A stretch of 64,000 nt of DNA from Acinetobacter sp. Marseille-Q1618 (GCF_902809855.1 NZ_CADDWJ010000002.1:868001-932000), one strand, 5' to 3'. Counted from the stretch's first letter, positions 48,351 to 59,432 are shown. Numbers and translations are program-made. The notes: generated by a model not told the origin, from the sequence alone.

Positions 48351-49406
48351 TCACCACAATGAGAGTTGTGACTCATCTTGCTGTTCGGAGAGTTGGTACA
48401 GCCCTACACCGATTAGACGAAATTGAAAATGTTCAGGTATTTGCATTTCTGATAAAAGGATGTGTACCACTTTTTGCATATCTTGTTGTGAATTTAATGC
48501 ATGTTTAAAGCTTTTACTGTGTTGAAGAACTTGGAAATTTTTTAATTTTAATTTGACCGTAACTCCACGTGCTTGAATTTGCTTTTTGGTTAAACTTTGC
48601 CAAACACGTGCAATTAAACCCTCCCAATAGGGCGTACATTGCATCAACGTAAAATCATCATCAAAGGTGATTTCTTTTGAAATTTGTTGGCGTTGTCGTT
48701 CTGCTTGTACAGGACGTTCATCAATGCCTTGCGCATATAAAAACAGTTGCTTGCCATATTTTCCAAAATGCTGAATCAAAAAAAATTCATCAATTTGTTG
48801 TAAATCTCCCAATGTTTCTAAATTCAAACTTTTCAGTTTTTCTTGGGTAATTTTACCCACACCTGGGATTTTTTTGAGTGGAAGATCGCGAATAAAATGT
48901 TGGACTTGGCTGGGTTTTATGATGCAAATACCATTGGGTTTATGCCAATCTGAGGCAATTTTAGCAAGGAATTTGTTGGGTGCAACACCTGCGGAGGCGG
49001 TCAGTCCTGTATGGGTAAAAATATCTGTCCGAATGCGTTCAGCAACTTCAGTTGCACTTGGGATATTTTGTAAATTTTCAGTGACATCTAAATAAGCTTC
49101 ATCTAGGGACAACGGTTCAATCACAGGCGTGTAATGTTGGAAAATATGGTGAATCTGTGCAGAAACTTCCCGATATTTATCAAAATTTGGTTCGATCACG
49201 ATCACGTGGGGACACAATTTTTTGGCTTGTGACATAGACATGGCAGAGCGTAAACCAAACTCACGTGCAGGATAAGATGCAGCCGCAATCACTGCGCGTG
49301 GATGATGCGAGGCAATCACCACAGGTAAATGTTTTAAGTCAGGACGTTCGCGTAGTTCTACTGAAGCGTAGAAAGCATCCATGTCGATATGAATGATTTT
49401 TCTCAT
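48351..49406 (-). CDS. dinB: DNA polymerase IV
   Basis: A 351-residue Y-family polymerase. Catalytic residues are Asp8 in [14 protein letters not shown] and the [10 protein letters not shown] pair near residues 102-106; [20 protein letters not shown] and the helix-hairpin motif [11 protein letters not shown] follow. It does error-prone lesion bypass and untargeted mutagenesis. It ends at LSLW, so a beta-clamp-binding tail ([14 protein letters not shown]) resembles the usual QxxLxLF-type peptide. Single-gene unit; no damage box seen. Confidence 0.95.
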   Translation of the reverse strand: MRKIIHIDMDAFYASVELRERPDLKHLPVVIASHHPRAVIAAASYPAREFGLRSAMSMSQAKKLCPHVIVIEPNFDKYREVSAQIHHIFQHYTPVIEPLSLDEAYLDVTENLQNIPSATEVAERIRTDIFTHTGLTASAGVAPNKFLAKIASDWHKPNGICIIKPSQVQHFIRDLPLKKIPGVGKITQEKLKSLNLETLGDLQQIDEFFLIQHFGKYGKQLFLYAQGIDERPVQAERQRQQISKEITFDDDFTLMQCTPYWEGLIARVWQSLTKKQIQARGVTVKLKLKNFQVLQHSKSFKHALNSQQDMQKVVHILLSEMQIPEHFQFRLIGVGLYQLSEQQDESQLSLW

Positions 49407-49540
49407 ATTTTCGAGTCAAATTGACCAGATCATTTTTATCTTAACTGAATTGGAGAGCGGACTCATCTTTAAATCTGATTTAAAAAAATTTCTGCGACAA
49501 AATACGACTTTAGATCTTCATCTCAAGGTTGCAGATGATT

Positions 49541-50278
49541 TTACTGCAAAAATTTCTGCCATTGTTTTTCATCACCATAAAATACATTTAAATCGACATT
49601 TTTATGTATCCCTGAAATCTTAGCTTGATTGGTCTGTTGCCAAAATGTCCAAGCCCGTTGGTCTTTCAAATCTGGCTGATCGTAATATTCACGAATCCAA
49701 ATTGGCGTATTTTTAAACTCACCAAGCAAAATAATGTTATAAAAATTTTTTGAGGTATAAAAAATTGGTTGTTTGCCATAATGAGCTTGCAAACGATCAT
49801 GCATGATTTTGATTTGTTTCAGTAATTGTTCTTTGGTAAAGGTATTAATGCACTTGCTGTCATATTCTAAATCCATCACAGGCGGTAGTGCATCGGGTTT
49901 ATTTGGCACAGTATTGATAAAATTTTGCGCTTGGATGTCGCCTTCACGACATAAACGAAAAAAATGATAAGCACCTACACGCATACCACGTTCACGTGCT
50001 TCGAGCCAATAATTTTGAAATAACGTATCTTTAAAATCCCCACCTTCAGTGGCTTTCAGATAGACAAATTGATATCGCTGCGGAGAAATTTGTTTCCAGT
50101 TGATTTGACCTTGATGATGTGACACATCAAAACCTTTGATTGGATAAGGTTCAGCAGAAGCCGCATTATAATGAACAATTGCCAAAGCCAAACTGATCAG
50201 GCAGCCAACGATCGCAATCGTCAACGCGACACGATTGCGACTAAAATTTGCTGAAATCTTGGTTAAATGTTTTGGCAT
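49541..50278 (-). CDS. GH25-family muramidase
   Basis: A 245-residue glycosyl hydrolase family 25 protein with an N-terminal membrane anchor or signal (VALTIAIVGCLISLALAIVH). Catalytic features are GFDVSHHQGQINW, YLKATEGGDFKD, the Asp/Glu pair in PPVMDLEYDSKC and the IWIREYYDQPDL strand. It cleaves peptidoglycan N-acetylmuramic acid-N-acetylglucosamine bonds. Three successive ATGs (50284, 50281, 50278) are possible; the last gives MPKHLTKIS. No phage genes are nearby, so it is a housekeeping or interbacterial enzyme rather than a prophage endolysin. Confidence 0.87.
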   Translation of the reverse strand: MPKHLTKISANFSRNRVALTIAIVGCLISLALAIVHYNAASAEPYPIKGFDVSHHQGQINWKQISPQRYQFVYLKATEGGDFKDTLFQNYWLEARERGMRVGAYHFFRLCREGDIQAQNFINTVPNKPDALPPVMDLEYDSKCINTFTKEQLLKQIKIMHDRLQAHYGKQPIFYTSKNFYNIILLGEFKNTPIWIREYYDQPDLKDQRAWTFWQQTNQAKISGIHKNVDLNVFYGDEKQWQKFLQ

Positions 50279-50353
50279 CATCATTTTAAATAGAGAGAAG
50301 TAATCATTTTAATGTGAACTTCATCGCAAGACTATGCGAGATATGTGTATATT

Positions 50354-51745
50354 TTAAATCTCTTGGTCTTTGGGAATCTGATAGAAAATAATCGCAGTAA
50401 TAATGTTAATTAAACCTAAACAAATCAAGGTGTAATGAAATGCTTGCGTGATTTGTGCTTCACCTAAATGGTTTGTAAATACATTCAGTAAAGTCCCTGC
50501 CAATGCAATTCCAATACTCATCGACAGCATCATAATCATCGACAAAAAGCTGTTGCCACTACTGGCATCTTGTTGTGGTAGGTCTTTGAGCGTTAATGTA
50601 TTCATCGCAACAAACTGTAAGGAGTTTAATGTTCCAAATACAAAGAAATGCAGAGCCCTAAGCCACGTTGGGGTATCTGCTGTAGTCAGCGCAAAACTTG
50701 CAATACATGCCCCGACCAAAAACGTATTGATCAGTAACAGTCTACGATAGCCGACTTTGGAAATAATCGGGCGGATAATGGGTTTTGAAAATAATGAACC
50801 TAACACCATAGGCGTTAGCATGATGCCTGTCATGAACGGCTCCATCTGAAAGGCAACTTGCAACATCAAAGGCAAAATAAACGGAATAGCATTACTTCCG
50901 AAACGGGCAAAAAAGTTACCTAAAATCCCAATGGCATAGATTCTGTTTCTAAATAACTTACTACGAAACAAAGCATTTTGATGAGTATGTGCATGATAGG
51001 CATAGATCAGCGCAGCAATAAAGCCTGTGATAAATAAACTAAGACTAAAGCTTCTGGATACCTCTCGACTGGCAATATTTTCGATGCCCAACGCCATCCC
51101 GACCATCGCAATCACCAGTAAAATAAAACCACTCAAGTCAAACTTTTTCACTGAGGGTTCGGTGGTATTTGGCATGGCTTTAAAGGTCACAAACATTCCC
51201 AATAGCCCAATGGGGAGATTGATCAAAAAAATCCAATGCCATGAGGCATACTCAACCAACCAGCCACCCAATGTTGGTCCCATTAAAGGTCCCATTAAAC
51301 CCGCCAAACTCATTAAACTCATTGCGGACAAAAATTGTTCACGTGGAATAATGCGTAGCATCGCCAACCGCCCGACAGGCAGTAACAATGCACCACCAAT
51401 ACCTTGTAATACGCGAAATGCAATTAATAGATTGAAATCATTGGATAAAGCACAGCCAAGAGAGGCAAGGGTAAAAATCACGATGGCAGCAAAAAAGGTA
51501 TTTCTTACCCCAAAACGATCGGCGAGCCAACCACTTAAAGGAATACATGCGGCTACAGAAAGTACATAACTGATCACCACACCATGCATACGCAAAGGAT
51601 GTTCTTGCAGACTGGCCGCCATTGCAGGTAGGGCAGTATTGATAATGGTGGTATCTAAACCTTGCATGAAAAAGCCAATGGACACCAAAAAGACCAATAG
51701 GTAAAACTCGGGTTGTAATTTTTGATGTAATGGCGTGGCTGTCAT
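50354..51745 (-). CDS. MFS multidrug exporter, MdtD-like DHA2 type
   Basis: A 463-residue transporter with 14 predicted helices. Helix 1 motif FFMQGLDTTIINTALPAMA, motif A LADRFGVRNTFFAAIV, and GLMGPLMGPTLGGWLVEYAS with WHWIFLINLPIGLLG are typical DHA2 signatures and resemble MdtD. It probably exports drugs or metabolites by proton antiport. A long open frame on the opposite strand (51027-51569) is a compositional shadow. Confidence 0.85.
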   Translation of the reverse strand: MTATPLHQKLQPEFYLLVFLVSIGFFMQGLDTTIINTALPAMAASLQEHPLRMHGVVISYVLSVAACIPLSGWLADRFGVRNTFFAAIVIFTLASLGCALSNDFNLLIAFRVLQGIGGALLLPVGRLAMLRIIPREQFLSAMSLMSLAGLMGPLMGPTLGGWLVEYASWHWIFLINLPIGLLGMFVTFKAMPNTTEPSVKKFDLSGFILLVIAMVGMALGIENIASREVSRSFSLSLFITGFIAALIYAYHAHTHQNALFRSKLFRNRIYAIGILGNFFARFGSNAIPFILPLMLQVAFQMEPFMTGIMLTPMVLGSLFSKPIIRPIISKVGYRRLLLINTFLVGACIASFALTTADTPTWLRALHFFVFGTLNSLQFVAMNTLTLKDLPQQDASSGNSFLSMIMMLSMSIGIALAGTLLNVFTNHLGEAQITQAFHYTLICLGLINIITAIIFYQIPKDQEI

Positions 51746-51922
51746 GTCTCTTCAAAAGTTTAATTTTTCAATATTCTAAAGTAATCGTCATTTTAAATCT
51801 GTAAAAAGCTTGTTTTGTTGTTGGTCAATAAACTGCAATCATTTTGTCACTGATCTGTCATAAGAATTTCATTCAAGTTGCATAAATTACTGAAAATTTA
51901 AACGAAGAATGGAAAAAATTAA

Positions 51923-53770
51923 ATGAAATTTAAAATTTCAGCATTGTGTTTGGCAATGCTTTCGATGGGGTTGGTGGCATGTAATGATGATAAAGACAAT
52001 TCAACCCATGACAATACCAAGCCGCCTGTCGTTGAAGAAGTAACACCTGAAACCATCAGTTTAAGCCGTTTAGGTCATTATGAAACGGGTGTGTTTGAAG
52101 AAAGCGCTGCAGAAATTCCTGCATACGATGCTGCATCAAAACGCATTTTTGTTGTGAATGCTAAAAAAGGTGTAATTGATGTTTTAGATGCATCTAAACC
52201 TGAACAGCCAGTACATATCGGTGAATTATCAGCACGTGAACATTTGGCAAATTCTGAAGTGAATTCTGTTTCTGTTAAAAATGGCATTGTAGCGCTGGCA
52301 GTACAGGCTGAAAAGAAAACTGATACAGGCATCGTGGCATTTTTTAGTGCTAAGGATTTGAAGTTTATTAGTAAAGTCAATGTTGGGGCATTGCCCGATA
52401 TGTTGACATTTAGCCCAGATGGTAAAACGGTATTGGTTGCAAATGAAGCGGAACCGAATGATGACTATAGTATTGATCCAGAAGGTTCGGTGAGCATTAT
52501 TGATGTTTCAAATATCAATAAACCTGTGGCGAGCACTGCTGACTTTAAAGCGTGGAATACCAAAAAAGCAGAATTGATCCAATCAGGCGTCCGCATTTTT
52601 GGACCCAATGCAACTGTTGCACAAGATTTAGAGCCTGAATACATTACCATTAGTGATGATGGCAAAACAGCTTGGGCAAGTTTGCAAGAAAATAATGCGA
52701 TTGCAAAAATTGATATTGCAGCAAAAAAAGTGACAAACATTTATCCACTGGGTTTTAAAGATCATGGGCTGACGGCAAATGCTTTAGATGTTAGTGATAA
52801 AGACAAGAAAATAAATATCCAAGCGTGGCAAGGTTTGGTCGGCATGTATCAGCCTGACGCAATTGCACAATATACTGCAAATAATCAAACCTATTTAGTT
52901 ACGGCCAATGAAGGCGATGCCCGTGAATGGCTCAGTGATGAAGCTGCCTATTTTGCAGGAGATGCGAGCAAAGGCTATGTTGAATCCATTCGTATGAAGC
53001 ACTTATTTAACAAAAAAGGTTTCAATGCTGAAGGGGATTATCCTGCACATCTCGCACAAATCGCCAAGGGGGCAAAAGGTGCAAAACTCGATCCAACGAT
53101 TTTTGCATATTGTGGTGCAACAGCAAATGAAGCAGGTAAATGCCGTGATGATGAGCAACTTGGACGTTTAAATATCGCATGGAATATGGGGTATGAAACC
53201 AATGCGGATGGTTCGCCAAAATTAGATGCAAATGGATTATTAACCTATAAAAAGCTTTATGCCTATGGCGCACGCTCATTCAGCATTTGGGATGCACAAG
53301 GTCAATTGGTTTGGGATTCGGGGAGCGAGTTTGAGCGTAAAGTAGCTGAACTTTTCCCAAATACTTTTAATACTGATCATGCTGCTGTGGCATTTGATGA
53401 TCGTAGTGACAATAAAGGGCCTGAACCAGAAGGTTTGACTATTGGTAAAATTGGCAAAAAGACTTTTGCTTTTATTGGCTTAGAGCGTCAAAGTGGCATT
53501 ATGGTGTATGACATCAGCAATCCGCAAAAACCAATGTTTGTACAATACTTTAATGATCGTAGCTTTAAGCAAGATCAAGTACTCAAAGACAGCAAAGGTC
53601 AACCGATTTTAGATAAGAAAGGCAAACAGATTTTGATTGAAAAAGGTGACTTGGGACCAGAAGGTTTAACTTTTGTCGCAGCCAAAGATTCACCAAATGC
53701 TAAGCCAATGTTGATTGTGGGCAATGAAGTCAGTGGTTCTACTGCGGTGTACCAAATCAATCTAAAATAA
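51923..53770 (+). CDS. Choice-of-anchor I family lipoprotein (beta-propeller)
   Basis: A 615-residue exported protein with lipoprotein signal MKFKISALCLAMLSMGLVAC. The body has propeller-like repeats, for example VINVGALPDMLTFSPDGKTV-type strands (here VNVGALPDMLTFSPDGKTVL), NEAEPNDDYSIDPEGSVSII, TANEGDAREWL and DNKGPEPEGLTIGKIGKKTF, which mark the choice-of-anchor I (alkaline-phosphatase-like) group. Such proteins occur at the cell surface; enzymatic activity is unproven. A terminator follows the stop. Confidence 0.85.
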   Translation: MKFKISALCLAMLSMGLVACNDDKDNSTHDNTKPPVVEEVTPETISLSRLGHYETGVFEESAAEIPAYDAASKRIFVVNAKKGVIDVLDASKPEQPVHIGELSAREHLANSEVNSVSVKNGIVALAVQAEKKTDTGIVAFFSAKDLKFISKVNVGALPDMLTFSPDGKTVLVANEAEPNDDYSIDPEGSVSIIDVSNINKPVASTADFKAWNTKKAELIQSGVRIFGPNATVAQDLEPEYITISDDGKTAWASLQENNAIAKIDIAAKKVTNIYPLGFKDHGLTANALDVSDKDKKINIQAWQGLVGMYQPDAIAQYTANNQTYLVTANEGDAREWLSDEAAYFAGDASKGYVESIRMKHLFNKKGFNAEGDYPAHLAQIAKGAKGAKLDPTIFAYCGATANEAGKCRDDEQLGRLNIAWNMGYETNADGSPKLDANGLLTYKKLYAYGARSFSIWDAQGQLVWDSGSEFERKVAELFPNTFNTDHAAVAFDDRSDNKGPEPEGLTIGKIGKKTFAFIGLERQSGIMVYDISNPQKPMFVQYFNDRSFKQDQVLKDSKGQPILDKKGKQILIEKGDLGPEGLTFVAAKDSPNAKPMLIVGNEVSGSTAVYQINLK

Positions 53771-53796
53771 GCTGATTAAAGAAACATTCATAAAAT

Positions 53797-53824
53797 AAAA
53801 ATCGAGCTAAATGCTCGATTTTTT
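53797..53824 (+). terminator. Terminator after the choice-of-anchor I gene
   Basis: AAAAATCGAGC, TAAAT, GCTCGATTTTT; eleven-pair stem with T-run. It also faces the convergent LOG gene. Confidence 0.9.
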
Positions 53825-53837
53825 ATGATGTGTCGTT

Positions 53838-54461
53838 TTAGATCACAAATCTTTTAGGTGTATGTAAATTTCGAATAGCAGAGAAAATCTCATCTTCCGT
53901 TTCACATACGATTAATTTTGCCCGATGCTGCGGAGGTAAAAAACCTTCCTGAACCGCATGATCAAGTTGGGCGATCATATGGTTATAAAAGCCATTTACA
54001 TTATAAAGCATCATTGGTTTTTGATGCTGATTCAGCTGTCCCCAAGTGGCAATCTCAAGAATTTCTTCAAAAGTACCTAAACCACCAGGAAGCGCAACAA
54101 AAGCACTGGCACGTTCCGCCATCATGGCTTTTCTTGCGTGCATATTGGTGACAATGTGCAGCTCAGTTAAATTTTTATGGGCAACTTCATAGTCCAACAT
54201 AAACTCAGGAATGACACCAACCACTTCACCGCCATGCTCGGTTACGGTATCAGCGACTTGTCCCATTAAGCCAATACTCGCACCACCATACACAATCCCA
54301 AAACCATGTTCAGCAATCCCTTGTGCCAATTGAATCGCTGTTTCTTGATAAATGGGATTATTGCCAAAACGAGAGCCACAATATAGGGCAATGAGAACCT
54401 GAGTTGCTTTATTTTCTGTGGTTAAAATAGTTTCTAACGGATTCATAAATGCATTATTCAT
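53838..54461 (-). CDS. LOG-family nucleotide 5'-monophosphate phosphoribohydrolase
   Basis: A 207-residue protein of the Lonely Guy/TIGR00730 family. Motifs are IALYCGSRFGNNPIYQETA, FGIVYGGASIGLMGQVAD, MHARKAMMAERASAFVALPG and the signature PGGLGTFEE with the catalytic Glu. Bacterial members cleave AMP-like or cytokinin nucleotides to the free base and ribose phosphate. An inner ATG at 54446 could also start the protein. Single-gene unit. Confidence 0.88.
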   Translation of the reverse strand: MNNAFMNPLETILTTENKATQVLIALYCGSRFGNNPIYQETAIQLAQGIAEHGFGIVYGGASIGLMGQVADTVTEHGGEVVGVIPEFMLDYEVAHKNLTELHIVTNMHARKAMMAERASAFVALPGGLGTFEEILEIATWGQLNQHQKPMMLYNVNGFYNHMIAQLDHAVQEGFLPPQHRAKLIVCETEDEIFSAIRNLHTPKRFVI

Positions 54462-54820
54462 AAATTATTCTTTCACCTTCATGATCATTAAATCTTTATT
54501 TTTCATTATGATTCTACGGCATAAATATGACAAGGTGAGATATGGTTATGTTTTGTTTGCAATGTTTTGTAATGTAAAAGGCTGCAATACCTGCGATTTG
54601 CTGAGATTTTTATTGATTTTGAAAAAAAGGATGAATTCCCAAATAGTCTTGATATAATTGAAATCTGTTTTACAACAAACAAATGAATCAACATGGGTAG
54701 TGGTTGTCGTCGCTCCGAAATAATACATTTTTCTCATATAACAAAAGCATTCTATCAATTGAAGCTCACGTCTATTTTATTCAACAGTCGCTTGTCTCTC
54801 TTGAATAGGGAGGCGCAATC
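54462..54820. other. Intergenic region before the TerC/CBS gene
   Basis: A 359-base gap. I looked for a manganese (yybP-ykoY) riboswitch, which precedes some terC genes, and cannot find its conserved core. GGGAGGCG just before 54821 is the ribosome site. No gene is seen. Confidence 0.4.
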
Positions 54821-56410
54821 ATGATTTTAGAATGGATGTCTGACCCATCGGCATGGGTGGGCTTGGCAACACTGGTAATTCTAGAAATCGTTCTTGGGAT
54901 TGATAACCTCGTTTTTATTGCCATTCTTGCGGAAAAATTACCGCCTGAACAACGAAATAAAGCACGTATTATCGGTTTAATGTTGGCACTCTGTATGCGT
55001 ATGGTGCTGTTAGCATCTATTGCATGGGTGATTACACTCACAAAACCTCTTTTTCATATTTTGGAACATCCATTTTCAGGACGAGATTTGATCCTGTTGT
55101 TTGGTGGTATTTTCTTATTGTTCAAAGGCACGATGGAGTTGCGTGAACAGTTGGAAGGGCATGGTCCGATTAAAGAAGAAAACCCTGTGCATGCAGCTTT
55201 TTGGATGGTCATCGTTCAAATTGTGGTGCTTGATGCCGTATTCTCTTTGGACAGTGTGATCACTGCTGTGGGGATGGTCAAAGAACTGTCAGTCATGATG
55301 ATCGCTGTGGTGATTGCAGTGGGGATCATGCTGTGGGCATCTAAACCATTGATGGAGTTTGTAAACAAACATCCAACCATCGTGATTTTATGTCTATGTT
55401 TCTTGATGATGATTGGTTTCTCACTCATTGTTGAGGGCTTTGGTTATCATATTCCGAAAGGTTATTTATACGCAGCGATTGGTTTCTCAGTCATGATTGA
55501 GTTCTTTAACCAAACCATGCGTAAAAACCAAGAAAAAACAGTTACCACCACAGACTTGCGTTTCCGTACTGCATCGGCTGTGATGCGGATGTTAGGTGGC
55601 AAAAGTGCTGCAAGTTCTGATAGTCAAAACAGCAAGTCTGAAGATGTTTTGGCGACACAAGCTTTGGCAGATGAGATTTTTGACTCTGAAAATAGTGCAT
55701 ATCATAGTGTGATGGTACAGGGTGTTTTAGGGTTATCGGAACGTCCTGTAAAATCGGTGATGACCCCTCGTCCAGAATTGGAATGGTTAGATTTAGATGA
55801 AGATGAAGCGACAATAAAAGAAAATTTAATGTCGATGGCGCATTCGCGTTTAATTTTAGCGCATGGTGAGTTGGACAATATCGCAGGGATTGTACCGACA
55901 CATAAAGTGTTGAATGACTATATTGAAACAGGTGTGTTGGATTTTGACAAACATCTTCGTGAACCCGTGATTGTGCATGAAAATGCGCAAGTACTCATGG
56001 TGATGGAGCAACTCCGTCAAGCCCCACTACAAATGGCGATTGTACTGAATGAATATGGCTCAATTGAAGGGATTGCAACCCCGATTGATGTATTAGAAGC
56101 GATCGCAGGTGAGTTCCCTGACGAAGATGAAATGGAAGCTGCTGCTGAAAGCTTGGAAGATGGTTCATTGATGCTTGAAGGCTCAACAGATATTCGTCAT
56201 GTTTCTTTACTTTTAGGGTGTGATTTAGTCGATGAGTCTGAACAATACTCAACACTTTCAGGTTATATCTTATTTCACTTAGGTCGTTTGCCTGAAAATG
56301 GTGTAAAGTTTGAAGCAGATGGTTATCTGTTTGAAGTCGTCACGATGGATGGGCATAAGATTGATAAAGTCCATATTGTTGCTTTGCAAAAACCACAAGA
56401 TGATGACTAA
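54821..56410 (+). CDS. TerC-family membrane protein with CBS pair and CorC domain (YegH/YoaE-like)
   Basis: A 529-residue protein. The N-terminal 230 residues form a seven-helix TerC domain with acidic motifs [20 protein letters not shown] and [19 protein letters not shown] linker with [14 protein letters not shown] follows, then two CBS motifs ([20 protein letters not shown] and [20 protein letters not shown]) and a CorC/HlyC transporter-associated domain at the C-terminus. It likely helps metal handling or metalation of exported proteins; ligand for the CBS pair unknown. A strong GGGAGGCG site precedes the ATG. A terminator follows. Confidence 0.9.
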   Translation: MILEWMSDPSAWVGLATLVILEIVLGIDNLVFIAILAEKLPPEQRNKARIIGLMLALCMRMVLLASIAWVITLTKPLFHILEHPFSGRDLILLFGGIFLLFKGTMELREQLEGHGPIKEENPVHAAFWMVIVQIVVLDAVFSLDSVITAVGMVKELSVMMIAVVIAVGIMLWASKPLMEFVNKHPTIVILCLCFLMMIGFSLIVEGFGYHIPKGYLYAAIGFSVMIEFFNQTMRKNQEKTVTTTDLRFRTASAVMRMLGGKSAASSDSQNSKSEDVLATQALADEIFDSENSAYHSVMVQGVLGLSERPVKSVMTPRPELEWLDLDEDEATIKENLMSMAHSRLILAHGELDNIAGIVPTHKVLNDYIETGVLDFDKHLREPVIVHENAQVLMVMEQLRQAPLQMAIVLNEYGSIEGIATPIDVLEAIAGEFPDEDEMEAAAESLEDGSLMLEGSTDIRHVSLLLGCDLVDESEQYSTLSGYILFHLGRLPENGVKFEADGYLFEVVTMDGHKIDKVHIVALQKPQDDD

Positions 56411-56441
56411 CAGGCATACTGTTTAAAAAATAGGATTGATT

Positions 56442-56471
56442 AAATAAGCTGCATTATGCAGCTTATTTTTT
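56442..56471 (+). terminator. Terminator after the TerC/CBS gene
   Basis: AAATAAGCTGCAT, T, ATGCAGCTTATTT plus further T; 13-base arms, 31 bases after the stop. Confidence 0.88.
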
Positions 56472-56636
56472 GTCGATGGAAAATGTTTTATCCATTCTTA
56501 TTTTTCTTAGGGAATTAATGAGAAAGCTTCATCTTTTAACTTATTTGGTTAAATTAAATGAGATAGCTACATTAAATAATTTCTAAGCGTAAATTAGCCT
56601 ATTTACAAATCCTCTTACAGAAAAAGGCGGAGAAAT

Positions 56637-56667
56637 AAAAAGAGCGTATATCAAATACGCTCTTTTT
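56637..56667 (-). terminator. Terminator after mrcA
   Basis: AAAAAGAGCGTAT, ATCAA, ATACGCTCTTTTT: a 13-pair perfect stem, 20 bases beyond the mrcA stop on the minus strand. Confidence 0.92.
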
Positions 56668-56687
56668 GCGGATTATTTTAAAAAGCT

Positions 56688-59270
56688 TTATTGCACTTCA
56701 TTAATCAAACTTTCTAAAGAATCATGAGGTTCTTGTCGAGGTGTCGTTGCTTGAGGACGGTTATTCATTGCTGGTGGTGCCTGACGGGTTGGATTCAGGA
56801 TTTTTTCCACATCATTGCTTTCACCAGGCAAATCATCAAAGTCATTCGATGGATTGCGTGCAGGTGCAACTGGCGCAGGACGATAAATTGGTCGTGCCAA
56901 TGGTGGTGAGGTGCGATATTCATCTTTCTTCGCTTGAGATGTGTCTTCTGTTGCAACATGACCACGTTGTTCTCGTGAAATAGGATCTTTGGCATTTTTA
57001 TCAAAATGTACCCAAGCTGATGGTGTCCCTTCAAGCGCTTTACCCATAAAGTTTGTCCAAATTGGTAAGGCTGCAATCCCCCCATATTCACGACGACCAA
57101 GCGTTGAAGGTTTATCAAAGCCAACCCAAGCAATCGTCACCAATTTACCATTAAAGCCTGCAAACCATGCATCTTTGGCATCATTGGTTGTTCCTGTTTT
57201 ACCACCGATGTCACTACGACCAATTTTCAAAGCCGCACGACCAGTACCATGTACAATTACGTCACGTAGAATATTAGCCATATCATAAGCAGATTGTGAT
57301 TTTAAAATACGTTGTGCTTGGCGGTACTGGCTTTGTTCTTCTTTGCTTAACGCTTTGGTGTTTGTTGGTTCAGCTTCTTGTTCCAGTGTTTGATTGGTCA
57401 TTTCAATAACTTCATCATCTGGTGTGGTTGCTTCGGTATCTGCTACATCATCTTTTTCATTAATACATGAAATACAAGCATACTCAGGTTTTGCTTCATA
57501 GATAGTTTTGCCATATGCATCTTCAATACGACTGATGAAATGCGGTTGTACACGATATCCACCATTGGCGATTGCTGCATAACCTGTGGCCATTTGTACA
57601 GGTAAAACTTGCGGTGTACCGAGTGCAATCGTGAAGTTACGAGGAATTTGATCTTCTTGTAGACCAAAGTCCATTAGCAATTGACGTGCACGTTCTACAC
57701 CCACGCTTTGCAATAAACGTACTGAAACGGTATTTCGTGACAAATACAAAGCTCGGCGTAGTGGAATCATACCCAAATAACGACCATCAGAGTTTTTAGG
57801 TGTCCAACGTCCAATCGTGATTGGATTGTCATTGACCATGCTATAAGGTGTCATACCACGTTCAAGCGCTAGCGCATAGATAAATGGTTTAATGGTTGAA
57901 CCCGGTTGACGCCAACCTTGTAATGCTCGGTTAAATTTAGACTGATAAAAATTATAACCACCCACAACAGCTTCAATTGCACCGTCGTTTGGATTAATCG
58001 CAATCAATTGTCCTTGAACTTTAGGTACTTGAACCAGTGACCAAGCGGTTTTTTCAGCATTTGGTCGCAAACGGATAATATCTTTGACTTTGACAATTTG
58101 TGAAGCACGACTAAAACCACCACCGACACTATTAGCATTATGGTATGGACGAACCCATGACATACCTGACCACGGTACAGTAACCTTAGAGCCATCTTGC
58201 ATTAAGGCATCAAAGCTATTTGCATAAACTTTTACGACTTCTGCAGGATAGGTGTTGGCATAAGGTAGAAAATCTTTCAGCGGTTTGTCATGCGCTTCAG
58301 GGCCACGCCAACCGTGACGGCGGTCATAATCCTCTAAGCCTTTTTGTACAGCATCTTCTGCATATTGCTGGCGTTTACTGTCAATCGTCGTATAAACCTT
58401 ATAACCTGAGTCTATTGCAAGCTCGCCAAATTTTTCTACCAGTTCAGAGCGAACCATTTCGCCCACATAAGGAAATTTATTGCTTATACCACGGTCAGGC
58501 ATACTTAAACTGACAGGTTCAGCAACGGCTTTATTGTATTGTACTTGGTTGATATAACCCAGTTGTAGCATACGACCCAAAATCCAGTTACGGCGTTCTA
58601 AGGCACGTTCAGGGTTGGCGACAGGGTTGTATTTTGAAGGTGCTTTGGGTAAGCCTGCAATCATTGCCATTTGGGCAATGCTAAGCTGGTCTAAGCTTTT
58701 GTCATAATAAATTTTTGCAGCCGCCGCAATACCATAAGCATTTTTACCTAAAAAGATTTTATTGACATAGAGTGTCATAATTTCTTCTTTGGATAAATTT
58801 TGTTCAATTTTTCTTGCTAAAAAAACTTCTGTTAATTTTCTCTTTAATGTTCGTTCAGGGGTTAAGTAATAGTTTTTTGCAACCTGCATGGTGATGGTTG
58901 ATCCACCAGTTTGTGCACCACCAGTTACAGACTCACTTACTGCACGTCCTAAACCTTTAAAACTTACACCACTATGTTCAAAAAAAGATGAATCTTCCGC
59001 TGCTAAGAATGCATGAATAAAATTTTTGGGTATTTGGTTGTACTCAACAGGGACAGAAAGTTTGCCTCCATATTCCGCAATTAATTGATTATCCGCAGTA
59101 TATACTTGCAAAGGCTTAAGTAATGGCGCCTTTTTTAAGGAGCTCATTTCTGGTAAAGATGGTGCAATATAGAGGTACATTCCATAAAAACCCATCGGTA
59201 TTGCTATTAAAATAATGATAATCAGCAAAAAAAATGGGTGAACATACCCTGAACGAGATAGCTTTTTCAT
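56688..59270 (-). CDS. mrcA: Penicillin-binding protein 1a
   Basis: An 860-residue class A PBP. A membrane anchor at 13-34 is followed by the GT51 glycosyltransferase with Glu in AAEDSSFFEHSGVSFKG and motifs GGSTITMQVAKNYYLT and RKLTEVFLARKIEQ. The transpeptidase has SxxK QPGSTIKPFIYALAL, SxN region SRNTVSVRLLQ and KTGTT in IGGKTGTTNDAKDAWFAG. The C-terminal tail is Pro/Arg/Gln-rich. It polymerises and crosslinks peptidoglycan. It is divergent from pilM, the usual arrangement. Confidence 0.96.
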   Translation of the reverse strand: MKKLSRSGYVHPFFLLIIIILIAIPMGFYGMYLYIAPSLPEMSSLKKAPLLKPLQVYTADNQLIAEYGGKLSVPVEYNQIPKNFIHAFLAAEDSSFFEHSGVSFKGLGRAVSESVTGGAQTGGSTITMQVAKNYYLTPERTLKRKLTEVFLARKIEQNLSKEEIMTLYVNKIFLGKNAYGIAAAAKIYYDKSLDQLSIAQMAMIAGLPKAPSKYNPVANPERALERRNWILGRMLQLGYINQVQYNKAVAEPVSLSMPDRGISNKFPYVGEMVRSELVEKFGELAIDSGYKVYTTIDSKRQQYAEDAVQKGLEDYDRRHGWRGPEAHDKPLKDFLPYANTYPAEVVKVYANSFDALMQDGSKVTVPWSGMSWVRPYHNANSVGGGFSRASQIVKVKDIIRLRPNAEKTAWSLVQVPKVQGQLIAINPNDGAIEAVVGGYNFYQSKFNRALQGWRQPGSTIKPFIYALALERGMTPYSMVNDNPITIGRWTPKNSDGRYLGMIPLRRALYLSRNTVSVRLLQSVGVERARQLLMDFGLQEDQIPRNFTIALGTPQVLPVQMATGYAAIANGGYRVQPHFISRIEDAYGKTIYEAKPEYACISCINEKDDVADTEATTPDDEVIEMTNQTLEQEAEPTNTKALSKEEQSQYRQAQRILKSQSAYDMANILRDVIVHGTGRAALKIGRSDIGGKTGTTNDAKDAWFAGFNGKLVTIAWVGFDKPSTLGRREYGGIAALPIWTNFMGKALEGTPSAWVHFDKNAKDPISREQRGHVATEDTSQAKKDEYRTSPPLARPIYRPAPVAPARNPSNDFDDLPGESNDVEKILNPTRQAPPAMNNRPQATTPRQEPHDSLESLINEVQ

Positions 59271-59432
59271 AACAAGTAAGTTTTAATAAGAGCTAATAGC
59301 AAACTAATTGACGGTCAGTATAGCTTTTCATTTAGCAGATTGTTAGATGACTTATTGTATCTATAAAAAATTTAGACCAATTGCAATCAGTTTGTGACGT
59401 TTTTTGGGGATAAAAATAATAGGAATTTAATC

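Noticed and set aside
49541..50278. GH25 muramidase as a sign of prophage
   Set aside because: No holin, structural, integrase or attachment-site sequences are nearby, and the gene has its own membrane anchor.
51027..51569. 180-codon open frame opposite the MdtD-like gene
   Set aside because: It is the antisense shadow of a clear MFS gene and its codon pattern reflects the complementary strand.
54462..54820. Manganese (yybP-ykoY) riboswitch before the TerC/CBS gene
   Set aside because: The conserved core bases of that riboswitch are not found in the gap.
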